Shown piece by piece: positions 15,592-25,465 of a stretch of 60,687 nt of DNA. The notes below the pieces were generated by a model. It worked only from the letters and a program-made list of their open reading frames with translations. It had not been told where the DNA came from and did not search any database. Both the position numbers and the translations under genes were made by a program. Each line of letters begins with the position of its first letter. Positions within the stretch are counted from its first letter, which is position 1. This DNA is from a virus, in IMG/VR virus record IMGVR_UViG_3300044535_001493, positions 1 to 60,687 of that record. The stretch is one strand, 5' to 3'.

Positions 15592-17244
15592 ATGAATTCA
15601 GATGAAATATATAGAATGAAACAATTAATGGGTTTAAGTACACCAAAATCTTTTGTTTCTGAAAGCTACAAAAAAGAAATTAAAAGTAGAATAATTATTG
15701 AAGCGCTTACTGGTGGTAAAGATGAATTATATAAATGGATAGCAAAAGCTAGTGGATTATCTGACGAAACAGCAGAAGCTTTCAGTAAAGAAGCTAGCAC
15801 CTTTATGAAAGGTTCAGACGAATTTGCACAAGTTTTAGCTAGGGAAGGCTTAGATGATGTTGGTAAAATACAACAAAAACTTTCAAATGCTGGTTATGAT
15901 ATTACAAACTTAGACAATGCAATTACTATGTACTTTAAACAAAATCCAAATGTTGCAAAAGAAGTACTAAAGTCTATGCCGGAATTTACGGACAATATTA
16001 TAAAAAATATGTCATTAGAAACAATATTAAGTAAACAACCAGATTTAGTAGATGTTTTAAAATTTGTTAGTGATTCAGAATTCAAACTAGAAACTGAAGA
16101 TATGGTTGATGATTATCAAAAATTAATGACTGATATTCAAAAACTAGCAGACGCAAGTGGTGGAAATCAAAGCATACATAACGTTTTAAATTTAATGGAT
16201 ATAAAACTTGATGTGTATGATGCAACAAAAAATTTAGGAACAGGGAGCTCAACTAAACAAACACCAACCGTACAACCAAAACAAGTACCAACAACACCAA
16301 AACAAGCACCAACAACAACACCAACAAGTAAAACTCAAGACTATGATTTTTTAAACGACACTGAAAAAAACAATATAGATATCTTACTTTCAACTGAAGT
16401 AAGTTCAAGAAATGTTGATTACCTTAGAGATGAGTTAAACGCTGAAATTACAAAATTAAAAAATACAAAAGAAAGTGATTATCCTGGGGATAAAACAAAA
16501 ATTGACGAATTAATAAATATATTAAGACAAAAAGAAAAAGAAGCTATTGATTTAAAAATGGAAGAATCTGGCGCTAATTACATTACTAATCCCAGTAATA
16601 CAATAATAAAAGGTTCAAAAACTGATGGTAGTGTTGAAGAAAAGGTAAAACTACCAGACTGGATGTGGGGTTGGTGGAGAGGTGACGACCCAGATTTTTA
16701 TATGGGTGCAAAAGTAAATGATGAATTAAAAGAAAAAGTTGCAAAATTAAATACTTATACCTTTAAACCTGAAGATGTTAAAGTAACAAATAAAGGTGTT
16801 GATAGTGATGGTCGAGACATTTTTGAATTACTATTACCTTCTGGGGATAAAATTTTAGTATATAGGTCAACAGGGACTGGAGCTTCAGCATTAAAGGGTT
16901 ATGGTGATTGGCAAGTTATAAATGGATTTGGTAGACACCCAAAAGATAGTGATTTCTTTTGGGTTGTTAAGTCAGCAGATTCAACACAATACACTAAAAA
17001 CACAGATCTTAGTGAATATTTAACAAATATGGCAAATTATTTAAAGAATAATAATGGCACACCAGAAACTTTATTAGGAAAACCAAGTGTTATAAATCAA
17101 ACACCAAAAACAAATAACCAGGATTTTGAAAAAATGCAAATAATTGGTCAACAAAATAAACCAACACAAGTTACACAACAGACAGTAACACCACCTAAAC
17201 AACCAGAAAGCCCTTATAGTAGATATGGTGCTGGATCAAATTAA
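15592..17244 (+). CDS. Putative virion/internal protein with GLDDVGKIQQ domain, 550 aa
   Basis: The leader NSDEIYRMKQLMGLSTPK ends near FVSES. The shared helical domain (residues 40-170; GLDDVGKIQQKL, YFKQNPNVAKEVLKSMP) comes next, then a Pro/Thr/Gln linker (about 215-245). The C-terminal half (DWMWGWWRGDDPDFYMGAKV, FGRHPKDSDFFWVVK) resembles none of the other genes here. A disordered tail ends SPYSRYGAGSN. It belongs to the same cluster and probably the same particle compartment as 14049 and 19566. Confidence 0.75.
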   Translation: MNSDEIYRMKQLMGLSTPKSFVSESYKKEIKSRIIIEALTGGKDELYKWIAKASGLSDETAEAFSKEASTFMKGSDEFAQVLAREGLDDVGKIQQKLSNAGYDITNLDNAITMYFKQNPNVAKEVLKSMPEFTDNIIKNMSLETILSKQPDLVDVLKFVSDSEFKLETEDMVDDYQKLMTDIQKLADASGGNQSIHNVLNLMDIKLDVYDATKNLGTGSSTKQTPTVQPKQVPTTPKQAPTTTPTSKTQDYDFLNDTEKNNIDILLSTEVSSRNVDYLRDELNAEITKLKNTKESDYPGDKTKIDELINILRQKEKEAIDLKMEESGANYITNPSNTIIKGSKTDGSVEEKVKLPDWMWGWWRGDDPDFYMGAKVNDELKEKVAKLNTYTFKPEDVKVTNKGVDSDGRDIFELLLPSGDKILVYRSTGTGASALKGYGDWQVINGFGRHPKDSDFFWVVKSADSTQYTKNTDLSEYLTNMANYLKNNNGTPETLLGKPSVINQTPKTNNQDFEKMQIIGQQNKPTQVTQQTVTPPKQPESPYSRYGAGSN

Positions 17245-17251
17245 TTTTGAT

Positions 17252-19522
17252 ATGGAAAAACAAATATTATTAGAATTACAAAGAATGAAACAAATAATGG
17301 GTTATGATAGAAATAACCCAATTGATGTTATATTTGAACAAGACCCAAAATTAGATAGATATGTTGACGATGTTTCCGGTACATCAGAAATACTAGATAA
17401 AGTTTCAGATGAATCTAAACCAACTATGTTTGGAAAATCAACAGTAGATAGGTCAACGTTTTTTATTGGTAAAGACACACAATATCCATTCTTCCAATAT
17501 TTTGATAATGATTTATACGATAAATTAGAAGTTAGTGAAGGAACACAAGTTGTTTTATTTGGAAAGGGGGAAACGGCAAAAAACTTTTTACCAAATGTTA
17601 AAGTTGGAACCGTAATAGATGATTTAGGTAAAGAACATACAAATCAAGAATATCTAGAATTAGAAATGAGTGTTTTAGAAGGCCTAAATAAAGATGAAAA
17701 TCCGTTTTCATTAAATAATGTTAAAACTTCAACAGGAAAACAAGTTACAAAATTAGTTAAAGCTTGTTTACCAAGTTCAGATATTGCGGCAGAAGGTAAA
17801 AATTTTTGGGGAATACACGAAGGTACTGTTGCCAGATTTACAACAAATGTAAGAAGTGAAGGTGGAATGTTTAAAAGTGTTGAAAGTAAAAATGTCACTT
17901 TTTCTGTTGCAATGGAACCAAAACAAACTACAGCAAGTGATGATGGGACGCAACAACTTGGACTTGAAGCTGCGGTAAGATGTAGAGGTGGTGATAATGG
18001 ATGGGGTTGGGTTTTAACTCCACCACCAATATTTTTTGACGTTACAACAGGACAACCATATAACCCAAAAGATCCGCAAAATATGGATGTTAGATCAGAT
18101 TGGGAAGTTTGGTATGACCATTACGGTATGTGGCTTGAAATTGGAATTGGTGTTGCCGCAAGTTTTCTAGGTGCTGGACTAGCCACTTTGATTCTAAGAG
18201 TTGGTAGAGCCGCTGGTGCTGCTGGTGCTTTATGGGGGGCGTTGTCGTCAACATACGCCGGTGGTACAACAACAGTATTATCTGTTTTTATGCAAGTATT
18301 AACAGAAGGTGTTATGATGGCACCAATAATAAAATGGCAATTTGAAAACGATAAAGATCCGGATGCAATGTTAAGTACAATTTTTTGTTTAATACCATTT
18401 GTAAGTGAAACAAAAGCGGTATCAAAAATTATTGGTGGTAGATATTCCGCAGAAGCCGCTAATGGTGTTGCAGAAAAGATAACAAGATTTGGTCTTACAT
18501 CGATATTTAATGCTGGAGAAAATAATCCTGAAGCAGCAAAAAAATTTATTGATTTTTTAAATTCTTTAACTGCAACTGAATTAGCGTTATTTAATAGAGG
18601 TATGGCAATTGTTAGTAAACAAGAAAGTATGGATGCAATGCTTGCTGGTGTTACAGAACTAATACAAACAGGTGGTAAATTTGGAAAAGAAATGGCTGAA
18701 GCAAAAACAGAAGCCGCTAAAAAAACTGTTTTAGGTAAATTAGGTGGTATTGTTGGTCCAAAAACAGCCGAACTTGTTGGTAAAGCCTCAACAGGAACTT
18801 GGGTCGGTAAAAACCTTAACCCACTTACAGCGAGATGGGTTATACCTTTCCAGTTCGCTAGAATGGGTGCCCCAATAGCAGTATTTGCAACAGCCTTCAA
18901 AGCAGCATATCAAGAATTAACAGAAGAAGAAAAAGTTGTTTTTGATAATAACTATCAAAAATCTTTAAAACTTGATGAAGAGTATTTTATCGAATTAAAT
19001 AAAATTGACCCTTATTTAATGGAAAGTTGTTTTAATAAACAAATTGAAGTGATTACTAGTGATAAGTCAAAACTTAATGAAGTTATGAAAACTAGTGGTT
19101 ATTTACAAACTGATGAAGGTAGACAATTAAAAGATGAAGTTTTAGTTGAAGCTTTAACAGAAAGGCAAAACCAAATGAAAGCCACAGTAGCACAATCAAC
19201 TGTTGATTTAGGACAATCATTGAAAATGAGAGCAACAATTAACAGTGCTGCCAGAATACTTTTTGAAAAATTGAAATTTACGGAAATAAATTTTATCTCA
19301 TCAAAAGATATTAATAATATTACTGGGACTTGTTTTTACGAAAACAATAGTTATAACTTTAACATTAGAAGAGAAAATGAAAAAGCAGTATATTATGTTG
19401 GTGAAAAGAAAATTACAGATGATGAAATTAAAAATGAAAAATGGGATCCTAGTGGTGCTAAAACAATTCCAAAGGAACATTTTTTTAGAAAAAAAGATAT
19501 AATAAGAAATATATATAGATAA
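17252..19522 (+). CDS. Putative ejected membrane-active virion protein, 756 aa
   Basis: I chose the ATG at 17252 (leader MEKQILLELQRMKQIMGY) because the frame opening at 17225 overlaps the upstream gene. Residues about 290-370 hold long Gly/Ala-rich hydrophobic helices (IGIGVAASFLGAGLATLI, AAGAAGALWGAL) of the kind that insert into membranes. More amphipathic helices follow (residues 480-580), then a charged C-terminus. With a prohead-type leader this fits an ejection protein that helps DNA cross the envelope, a role known for internal proteins of other phages. That role is inference. Confidence 0.7.
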   Translation: MEKQILLELQRMKQIMGYDRNNPIDVIFEQDPKLDRYVDDVSGTSEILDKVSDESKPTMFGKSTVDRSTFFIGKDTQYPFFQYFDNDLYDKLEVSEGTQVVLFGKGETAKNFLPNVKVGTVIDDLGKEHTNQEYLELEMSVLEGLNKDENPFSLNNVKTSTGKQVTKLVKACLPSSDIAAEGKNFWGIHEGTVARFTTNVRSEGGMFKSVESKNVTFSVAMEPKQTTASDDGTQQLGLEAAVRCRGGDNGWGWVLTPPPIFFDVTTGQPYNPKDPQNMDVRSDWEVWYDHYGMWLEIGIGVAASFLGAGLATLILRVGRAAGAAGALWGALSSTYAGGTTTVLSVFMQVLTEGVMMAPIIKWQFENDKDPDAMLSTIFCLIPFVSETKAVSKIIGGRYSAEAANGVAEKITRFGLTSIFNAGENNPEAAKKFIDFLNSLTATELALFNRGMAIVSKQESMDAMLAGVTELIQTGGKFGKEMAEAKTEAAKKTVLGKLGGIVGPKTAELVGKASTGTWVGKNLNPLTARWVIPFQFARMGAPIAVFATAFKAAYQELTEEEKVVFDNNYQKSLKLDEEYFIELNKIDPYLMESCFNKQIEVITSDKSKLNEVMKTSGYLQTDEGRQLKDEVLVEALTERQNQMKATVAQSTVDLGQSLKMRATINSAARILFEKLKFTEINFISSKDINNITGTCFYENNSYNFNIRRENEKAVYYVGEKKITDDEIKNEKWDPSGAKTIPKEHFFRKKDIIRNIYR

Positions 19523-19525
19523 TCA

Positions 19526-19535
19526 TATATTTATA
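19526..19535 (+). promoter_or_regulatory. TATATTTATA box (putative phage promoter)
   Basis: An exact copy lies in the 43-nt gap ahead of the gene at 19566, 30 nt from its ATG. Confidence 0.45.
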
Positions 19536-19565
19536 AAAATATAATAAAATTTGAATTTTTAAAAA

Positions 19566-21467
19566 ATGAAAGAAAATAATTTAATTCTTGAGATAGCTAG
19601 AATGCGTGAAATGATGGGGGTAAAACCACTAAATTCAAAGGTATTAAAAAATATTAATGAAGAAATTAATTTTAATAGTGGTAGGTTACTATTAGAATCT
19701 GGTGGTGGAAAAGACGAACCTATTAAGGCGATTTTAAAATCTATGGGGTTTGCAGATGAAATTGCAACTTCAGCGTCAAAAAAAGTTGCGGACGAATGGG
19801 ACGCAGGTGCTAGACAATTTGCAGATGCGTTAGAAAAAGAAGGTTTAGATGATATTGGAAAAATACAACAAAGAATAGCACAAACCTCAGATATTGCTGC
19901 AGCAACACCTGCACAGATTGAGGACGCTTTAGCTTTATATTTTAAAAATAACCCAGAAGTTGCAAAAGATTTAATAAAAAAATTACCAGATGTTGTAAAC
20001 GAAATAAATAAAAAAATTAATACTAGCGCTATCGATTCTTTTATCCCAACAAATTTAAAGGCTGACTTGGATTTTCTTATGAATTCAAATTTTAATGATT
20101 TCACTGATGACATGCTTGACGATTATGATAGAGTTATTACTGATTTAACTAGTATCACAAGTATAGGTTCTCTTTATGGAACAAATCCTGACGTTACAAA
20201 ATATTTGGATGGTTTACAAACTCATGCTAACACAATTCGTGCCAGTAAAAAACCAAATTTGTTTAAAAGCGATATTCCTGCTGATACACCAGTTATTTTA
20301 AAAGATACTGCACCTGGAAAAACTAAAGCAGAACTTGATGCTGAAAAAGCGGCAGCTGATGCCGAAGAAGCGGCAAAACAAGACCAAGCGGCAAGGGATT
20401 CACAAGCAGAAACTGCTGCCAAAGAATTAGAAGGACTTAAAAATAAATCCTTAGATAATGCTATTGACAGTTTAATGACAAAAGATGAATGGGGTCAAGC
20501 TTGGAATAAATGGAATAATCTTATTTATAAACTTTTTGGGGGTAAATTTGGAAAAATTGCAAGTTATTTAAGTAAGGCTAGAACAAAATTAGGTTCACTA
20601 ACATTAAGTGATTTACAAAATTTTAAAAATACACAAGAATATAAAAATTTAGTTGCTGATTTAGAAACTAAAGCAAAATCTAAAGGTACATTTTCAAAAA
20701 GAGTAGATAAACTTAAAGTTATTATTACAAAGATAGATGAGCTTATAACAAGCATACCTATTTTAGGGAAGTTGTATTCTTTAGCTAAAGCAGGTATAAT
20801 TATTGTAGGTATTATTTTTGGAATTGCAATTTTAATGTCACTTAGAGATGATATCGAATTTATAGATTATGTATTTACTAAAATTCAATATGCAGCTTGG
20901 GATATGGTACCAGATGGAATTTCAGATTTTGACAAAACAATGCCAGAATGTCTTTCGCAAATTAACGGTTATTGGGATTTAACAGAAGATCAAAAATTAC
21001 AATTACCATCAATTGGTCTTAGTTGTGATAATGTTGACTCAACAAAATACGATACTTATGTTTCTAGTATTAAATATGTTGAAGCTTCAAAAGCAATGGA
21101 TGCTGCCGGCAAAACCGTTGAGAAACCAGCTGGTTTTGAAATTACTATTGGTGGTAAAAAAATAACAAAAACAAAAGACGGCAGTACAAATACTGGTGGA
21201 ACAAATACTGGTGGAACAAATACTGGTGGAACAAATACTGGTGGAACAAATACTGGTGGAACAAATACTGGTGGAACAAATACTGGTGGAACAAATACTG
21301 GTGGAACATATACTAATACTCAAGCTGATTTTATTAAATGGGTTAATGAAAAACACCCTGGTAAATATGGAAAAGAATATGAATGGACTGGTAAAGCCGG
21401 ATATTATTACCCTAATGCTGGAAACACAGGAAATGCAATGACATTTTCACCATCAGGTTGGCAATAA
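19566..21467 (+). CDS. Putative virion/internal protein with TM segment and NTGGT repeats, 633 aa
   Basis: The leader KENNLILEIARMREMMGVK and the shared helical domain (GLDDIGKIQQRI, YFKNNPEVAKDLI) make it the closest paralogue of 14049. An Ala/Glu-rich coiled coil (residues 255-285) is followed by a helical region and one TM helix (about 415-433, GIIIVGIIFGIAILMSL). Eight NTGGT repeats (541-580) then lead to a small C-terminal domain (HPGKYGKEYEWTGKAGYYY). The TM helix plus leader suggests a packaged protein that later reaches a membrane. Confidence 0.75.
   Translation: MKENNLILEIARMREMMGVKPLNSKVLKNINEEINFNSGRLLLESGGGKDEPIKAILKSMGFADEIATSASKKVADEWDAGARQFADALEKEGLDDIGKIQQRIAQTSDIAAATPAQIEDALALYFKNNPEVAKDLIKKLPDVVNEINKKINTSAIDSFIPTNLKADLDFLMNSNFNDFTDDMLDDYDRVITDLTSITSIGSLYGTNPDVTKYLDGLQTHANTIRASKKPNLFKSDIPADTPVILKDTAPGKTKAELDAEKAAADAEEAAKQDQAARDSQAETAAKELEGLKNKSLDNAIDSLMTKDEWGQAWNKWNNLIYKLFGGKFGKIASYLSKARTKLGSLTLSDLQNFKNTQEYKNLVADLETKAKSKGTFSKRVDKLKVIITKIDELITSIPILGKLYSLAKAGIIIVGIIFGIAILMSLRDDIEFIDYVFTKIQYAAWDMVPDGISDFDKTMPECLSQINGYWDLTEDQKLQLPSIGLSCDNVDSTKYDTYVSSIKYVEASKAMDAAGKTVEKPAGFEITIGGKKITKTKDGSTNTGGTNTGGTNTGGTNTGGTNTGGTNTGGTNTGGTNTGGTYTNTQADFIKWVNEKHPGKYGKEYEWTGKAGYYYPNAGNTGNAMTFSPSGWQ
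19938..20015 (+). repeat. 78-nt perfect repeat, copy 2
   Basis: Identical to 14424-14501; see that entry. Confidence 0.8.
21189..21308 (+). repeat. Eight tandem 15-nt repeats encoding NTGGT
   Basis: The unit AATACTGGTGGAACA is repeated eight times without change, giving a flexible Gly/Thr linker in the preceding protein. Perfect identity implies recent slippage, so copy number may vary between isolates. Confidence 0.9.
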
Positions 21468-21489
21468 ATTATAATAAAATTATAAAAAA

Positions 21490-23448
21490 ATGTATTGTAA
21501 AAAAGAAAGAGGTGGTAGTACCTGGCTAGAAACAAGTGAAGATGAATATCTGGTATTACCAGATGATAGAAGATGTATGGTAAGAAGTGGAAACTGTTCG
21601 GCTTGTCCTGGTAGTGGAAGCGGTTCTGGAGGAGGTTCTGGTTCTGGAGGAGGTTCTGGTTCTGGAGGAGGTTCTGGTTCTGGAGGAGGTTCTGGTTCTG
21701 GTACAGTTTATTCTGTATGTCCTGGACCAACTTATTCAAACGGTTGTAAAGATAGTGGAGCACCAAACGCTAATGGTATTATTTATAAAATCCAAGGGTG
21801 TATTGGGGCAAAACAAGATAGTTTATTTGGTCCAAAAACAGAAACAGCTCTTAAACTAAAAACTGGTAAAACAACATTTAGTGATAGTGATGTTTCTACA
21901 ATATGTAGTGGAACACAAAATCAAGGTGGAAATCAAGGAAGTCAACAACAAGGCGGAAGTCAAGGTGGACCTTCAAGTACAGTAACACCTGAACAACAAG
22001 AGGCTACAATGAAAGAATTCATAGAAGACGGTTATTTCAAAGATGGGTTCCTACAAAAACTTAAAGGAAAACAAAATAGTGCTGACGGTAAATTCCGTTA
22101 TGCTTGGTGTTATATTAAATTATTTAAGGTTAAAAGAAATGATTTAGGAAAATTAATTGAAATTGATAAAAAAGCAATACCCGTTATGAATCTTGATGAT
22201 TTAAATAGTAAATTAATGGCGGATAAAGATTTAATAACTATACTATTTTTCCCTGATTTTAGATATGGTTATTTAACAAGTGAGGGTGGTATTGAATTAG
22301 ATGGTTATATACACACTTGGAGACCTGGTAACCCAAGCTTTAAGAATGTTTTACAACTTGAAAGAAGGAATAGAAGAAAACTTGTTAGTGAACAAGTTCC
22401 AGATTTTAGCACTTTACTTGGTGGTAGTTGGAATTTTAGTCCAACTGGTACAGTAGGAGGTTCTGGTAGTGGTTCTGGTAGTGGTTCTGGTAGTGGTTCT
22501 GGTAGTGGTTCTGGTTCTGGTAGTGGTTCTGGTAGTGGTTCTGGTAGTAACAATCAAACAACAAATAGAAAAGATGAGTTAAGAAAAATGTTTGGTTTTG
22601 TTGATTCACAAGGAAATACAGTACCACCAAAGACTAGAATTCAGTTAATGAATAAAACACCAAATAAAGGTGTTGGTGGAACAGGGAGCATCCAACATGC
22701 GATTGATAAGTATGATGCAAGATCCGAATGGTTTGAAGATTATAACGAACTAATGGATATCGAAGGTCTTTCTGAATATAAATTAAGATTTCCAGAAAAT
22801 TTTGAAGTTGAGGAATATGCTGGAAAAGTTATTGATAAAGAAAACTATTCAGAATTAACACCGTTAGAAGGCGAATCTAGTTCACAATATAAAAAAAATA
22901 CATTTGGTAATTTTCTAGAAACAAAATCAACTTTACCTATTTATCAAACTCAAATGGGTCGTAGTGCTGCTAGTACTGGGTCTATTGAATGTAATGCAGA
23001 AACATTAAGAGATCAATTAATCATATATTTAAATACCGCATTTGCCGCATCAAGATCAACTAAAGGTAATAGAGAAAAATTAGATGAGTTTGAAAGATGT
23101 TTAGCCAAAGGTGATGTTCGTAGAGAATTAAATGGATTAGGACCTTTAACACAAGACGATTTCCTAAATGTAGATCAAGATCGATTACCTTTTGGTATGT
23201 TTAAGAAAAAATTAGATATGAATGATGTCATTAAACTATTAAGAGGTGAAGATGTTAATGGTAAAAGAATTTCAAATACCAATTTTATAGATAGAAACTT
23301 TTATAGAGAAGGTTTTGCGGTTTACGAATCAGTAAGAAAAACTGTTAAGAAAAATTTAAGTGAAGCAATTACTAAAAAGAAAAATTTAAAACTTACTGAA
23401 TCTGCTTTAACTAAAATTTTAACAAACATAAAAAGAAAAGGATACTAA
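21490..23448 (+). CDS. Modular protein with PG-binding-like domain and Gly-Ser linkers, 652 aa
   Basis: The N-terminal 40 residues carry several Cys and a GSGSGGG linker. Residues about 80-130 (IIYKIQGCIGAKQDSLFGPKT followed by ETALKLKTG) fit a peptidoglycan-binding domain of the PG_binding_1 type. A Gln/Gly linker, an alpha/beta region (HTWRPGNPSFKNVLQLE) and a second GSGSGS run (about 320-352) lead to a helical C-terminal region. The last 30 residues (LKLTESALTKILTNIKRK) look like the LTES leader placed at the C-terminus. There is no obvious N-terminal leader. Likely a virion protein that touches peptidoglycan. Confidence 0.7.
   Translation: MYCKKERGGSTWLETSEDEYLVLPDDRRCMVRSGNCSACPGSGSGSGGGSGSGGGSGSGGGSGSGGGSGSGTVYSVCPGPTYSNGCKDSGAPNANGIIYKIQGCIGAKQDSLFGPKTETALKLKTGKTTFSDSDVSTICSGTQNQGGNQGSQQQGGSQGGPSSTVTPEQQEATMKEFIEDGYFKDGFLQKLKGKQNSADGKFRYAWCYIKLFKVKRNDLGKLIEIDKKAIPVMNLDDLNSKLMADKDLITILFFPDFRYGYLTSEGGIELDGYIHTWRPGNPSFKNVLQLERRNRRKLVSEQVPDFSTLLGGSWNFSPTGTVGGSGSGSGSGSGSGSGSGSGSGSGSGSGSGSNNQTTNRKDELRKMFGFVDSQGNTVPPKTRIQLMNKTPNKGVGGTGSIQHAIDKYDARSEWFEDYNELMDIEGLSEYKLRFPENFEVEEYAGKVIDKENYSELTPLEGESSSQYKKNTFGNFLETKSTLPIYQTQMGRSAASTGSIECNAETLRDQLIIYLNTAFAASRSTKGNREKLDEFERCLAKGDVRRELNGLGPLTQDDFLNVDQDRLPFGMFKKKLDMNDVIKLLRGEDVNGKRISNTNFIDRNFYREGFAVYESVRKTVKKNLSEAITKKKNLKLTESALTKILTNIKRKGY
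22459..22548 (+). repeat. Gly-Ser codon repeat region
   Basis: Repeated ggttctggtagt units encode a run of about 30 alternating Gly and Ser residues. A second GSGGG run lies at about 21610-21705 in the same gene. Both are probably interdomain linkers. Confidence 0.85.
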
Positions 23449-23522
23449 GGATACTTGTTTGGTGTAGTTACCGAATAAGAATAAACCATCTAAAAGAAGG
23501 AGGTGTTTAAGTATCTAGCAAG

Positions 23523-23552
23523 ATAGGAACTTCGGTTCCTATTTTGTTTTTC
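23523..23552 (+). terminator. Rho-independent terminator with UUCG loop
   Basis: ATAGGAAC pairs with GTTCCTAT around TTCG, followed by TTTGTTTTT. It closes the 12-23.4 kb virion-protein cluster. The 75 nt before it (23449-23522) hold no gene, but an inverted GATACTT/AAGTATC suggests extra 3' structure. Confidence 0.9.
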
Positions 23553-23604
23553 GACCTATTCATTTATTGTTTTTTTATTTTATATTTATTTTATATTTAT
23601 TTCT

Positions 23605-25425
23605 ATGAATCAAACAATAGTACAAAACATCTTTGAAAGCAACATAACACCAGAATTAACTGTAGCACTTCCGGTTTACAATAGTAAAAATATTGCTTGG
23701 ATAGCTATAGAAAGTTTATGTGAACAAATCAATATTGATTTTAATTGGGAATTAATTGTTTATGAAGAAAAACACACACAATCTGTTTTTCCAGAACTAC
23801 TTGATTTGCATATTGAAAAACTAAAATTAGTTAATTGCTCAAGGATTATATACATAACAAATAATGAAAAAGTTTCATTAGTTGAAAAATGGATTGAAAT
23901 TGGAAAAAACGTAAGTGACTCATCAAAATGTTTTTTACTTCAAGCTGCCGATTGCTATTCACCAAAAACAAGACTTAAAATAAGTTATGAAAAAATAGTA
24001 AATGAAGACTATGATTGGTATGACCAAACAAAAGGTTATTTCTATTCATTTATAAGTGATAGAGTTATTTTATACGACTATAAAGGTTTTACAAATCTTA
24101 ATATGTCATTAAAAACGGAATACATCAAAACATTACCGTTTTCACCACTAAAAAAGGGTATTGATGGTTACATATATAATCACTCAATAATTTCTTGTAA
24201 ACAAGCTTCCAGAAATTTCAGAAGATATTTTGATGATGAGTTATATAATGATAGTGTTGATACACACGGTCATAATAATATAAGTCATGCCAGAGAATCG
24301 TACTTTGATACAAAACCAAACATCTTTTCAAAAACAAATTTAAGTGTTAATGATTTAGATTGGAATATTAATATAAAAAATTCAATAGATTCAACATCCA
24401 TATATGAACTTACAATAATAATATCAACATATCTAAACACACAATATCTAGAAGAGTGTTTTGGTTCTATTATTAATTCAATTGGTGAAAAGAAAGTACA
24501 AGTCTTAGTTGGTATTGATTCTTGTTTAGAATCCAAAGAACATATTGAATCACATAGTTATCCAAGTTATTTTGAGTTTTTCTTTTTTGAAAAGAACAAC
24601 GGGCCTTATATTGTGTTTAATACCTTATCTAAATTAGCACTTTCAAAAAACCTTTTATTTTTTGGTTCAGATGATATTATGAATTTAAATATGGTTGAGG
24701 ATTCGATTAATGGTCTTATGACCCACGACTGTGTAAAACCATATTATACAAATTTTAATGATGGAAAACCTTTTGATTCACAAACAAAAAAACACGTTGG
24801 TGAAGGTGTGTTTTCAATTAGAAAAGACATATTTGATTATATGAATGGGTTTGAACCCTGGATGTGTGCGGCAGATTCTGATTTTATGGCAAGATTATAT
24901 GGTTTAAAACAATATAAATTTAAATTCACAAATAAAATTAATTTTTATAGAAGAATACATAAAAATGGCCTAACAAGTAGACCAGATACAGGTATGGGGT
25001 CAAAATTAAGGGCTCACTATGGAAAATTAGCAAGACAAAGAAATTCTATTGGACCAATACAGAATATGGTGGTTGAACCATATGTTATAGTTCACCAACA
25101 AACACTAAAAACACCAAGAAAAGAAATTACAAGCCCAAATATACCAAAGGTTGAAAAAAACATATCACCTTTAAGTTTACTACAAAATAAAAATTCGGAA
25201 CCACAAACTATTAGGGGTTACGCAAGACAAGAGGTTGAACAAACACCAAAATCACAAATAAAAGAAAGACCACCAGTTAGTCAAATAAGACAGGAGTCAG
25301 AAACAGAAAAACCAATAGACAAAAATTCATTGGTAAATAAAGCAAAAGGTGTTTCAGTAAATAAAAAACCACAAACCCCAAAAGGTAAAGATTTTAATAT
25401 TGGTAAAGATTTTTTAAGGATTTGA
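23605..25425 (+). CDS. Two-domain family-2 glycosyltransferase, 606 aa
   Basis: Two GT-A-like domains lie in tandem. Residues 17-200 start ELTVALPVYNSKNIAWIAIE. Residues about 268-460 start ELTIIISTYLNTQYLEECF and carry a clear GSDDI metal/nucleotide motif near 353. The first domain lacks an obvious DXD, so it may be inactive. A basic, Pro/Gln-rich disordered tail (500-606) could anchor it to another protein or DNA. Such enzymes in phages modify host surface glycans, virion proteins or DNA; the substrate cannot be told here. It is monocistronic, with TATATTTATT boxes upstream. Confidence 0.85.
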   Translation: MNQTIVQNIFESNITPELTVALPVYNSKNIAWIAIESLCEQINIDFNWELIVYEEKHTQSVFPELLDLHIEKLKLVNCSRIIYITNNEKVSLVEKWIEIGKNVSDSSKCFLLQAADCYSPKTRLKISYEKIVNEDYDWYDQTKGYFYSFISDRVILYDYKGFTNLNMSLKTEYIKTLPFSPLKKGIDGYIYNHSIISCKQASRNFRRYFDDELYNDSVDTHGHNNISHARESYFDTKPNIFSKTNLSVNDLDWNINIKNSIDSTSIYELTIIISTYLNTQYLEECFGSIINSIGEKKVQVLVGIDSCLESKEHIESHSYPSYFEFFFFEKNNGPYIVFNTLSKLALSKNLLFFGSDDIMNLNMVEDSINGLMTHDCVKPYYTNFNDGKPFDSQTKKHVGEGVFSIRKDIFDYMNGFEPWMCAADSDFMARLYGLKQYKFKFTNKINFYRRIHKNGLTSRPDTGMGSKLRAHYGKLARQRNSIGPIQNMVVEPYVIVHQQTLKTPRKEITSPNIPKVEKNISPLSLLQNKNSEPQTIRGYARQEVEQTPKSQIKERPPVSQIRQESETEKPIDKNSLVNKAKGVSVNKKPQTPKGKDFNIGKDFLRI

Positions 25426-25465
25426 TTTATTAATGTATTATCAATATATTTTATTAAAAAATTAT

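Noticed and set aside
18121-18900. Long antisense open frame opposite the large virion protein gene
   Set aside because: It is the mirror of a well-supported leader-bearing gene and arises from low stop density on the opposite strand.
21189-21308. Regular direct repeats that might be taken for a CRISPR array
   Set aside because: The units are 15 nt, contiguous without spacers, and keep a coding frame for NTGGT, so this is a protein linker.
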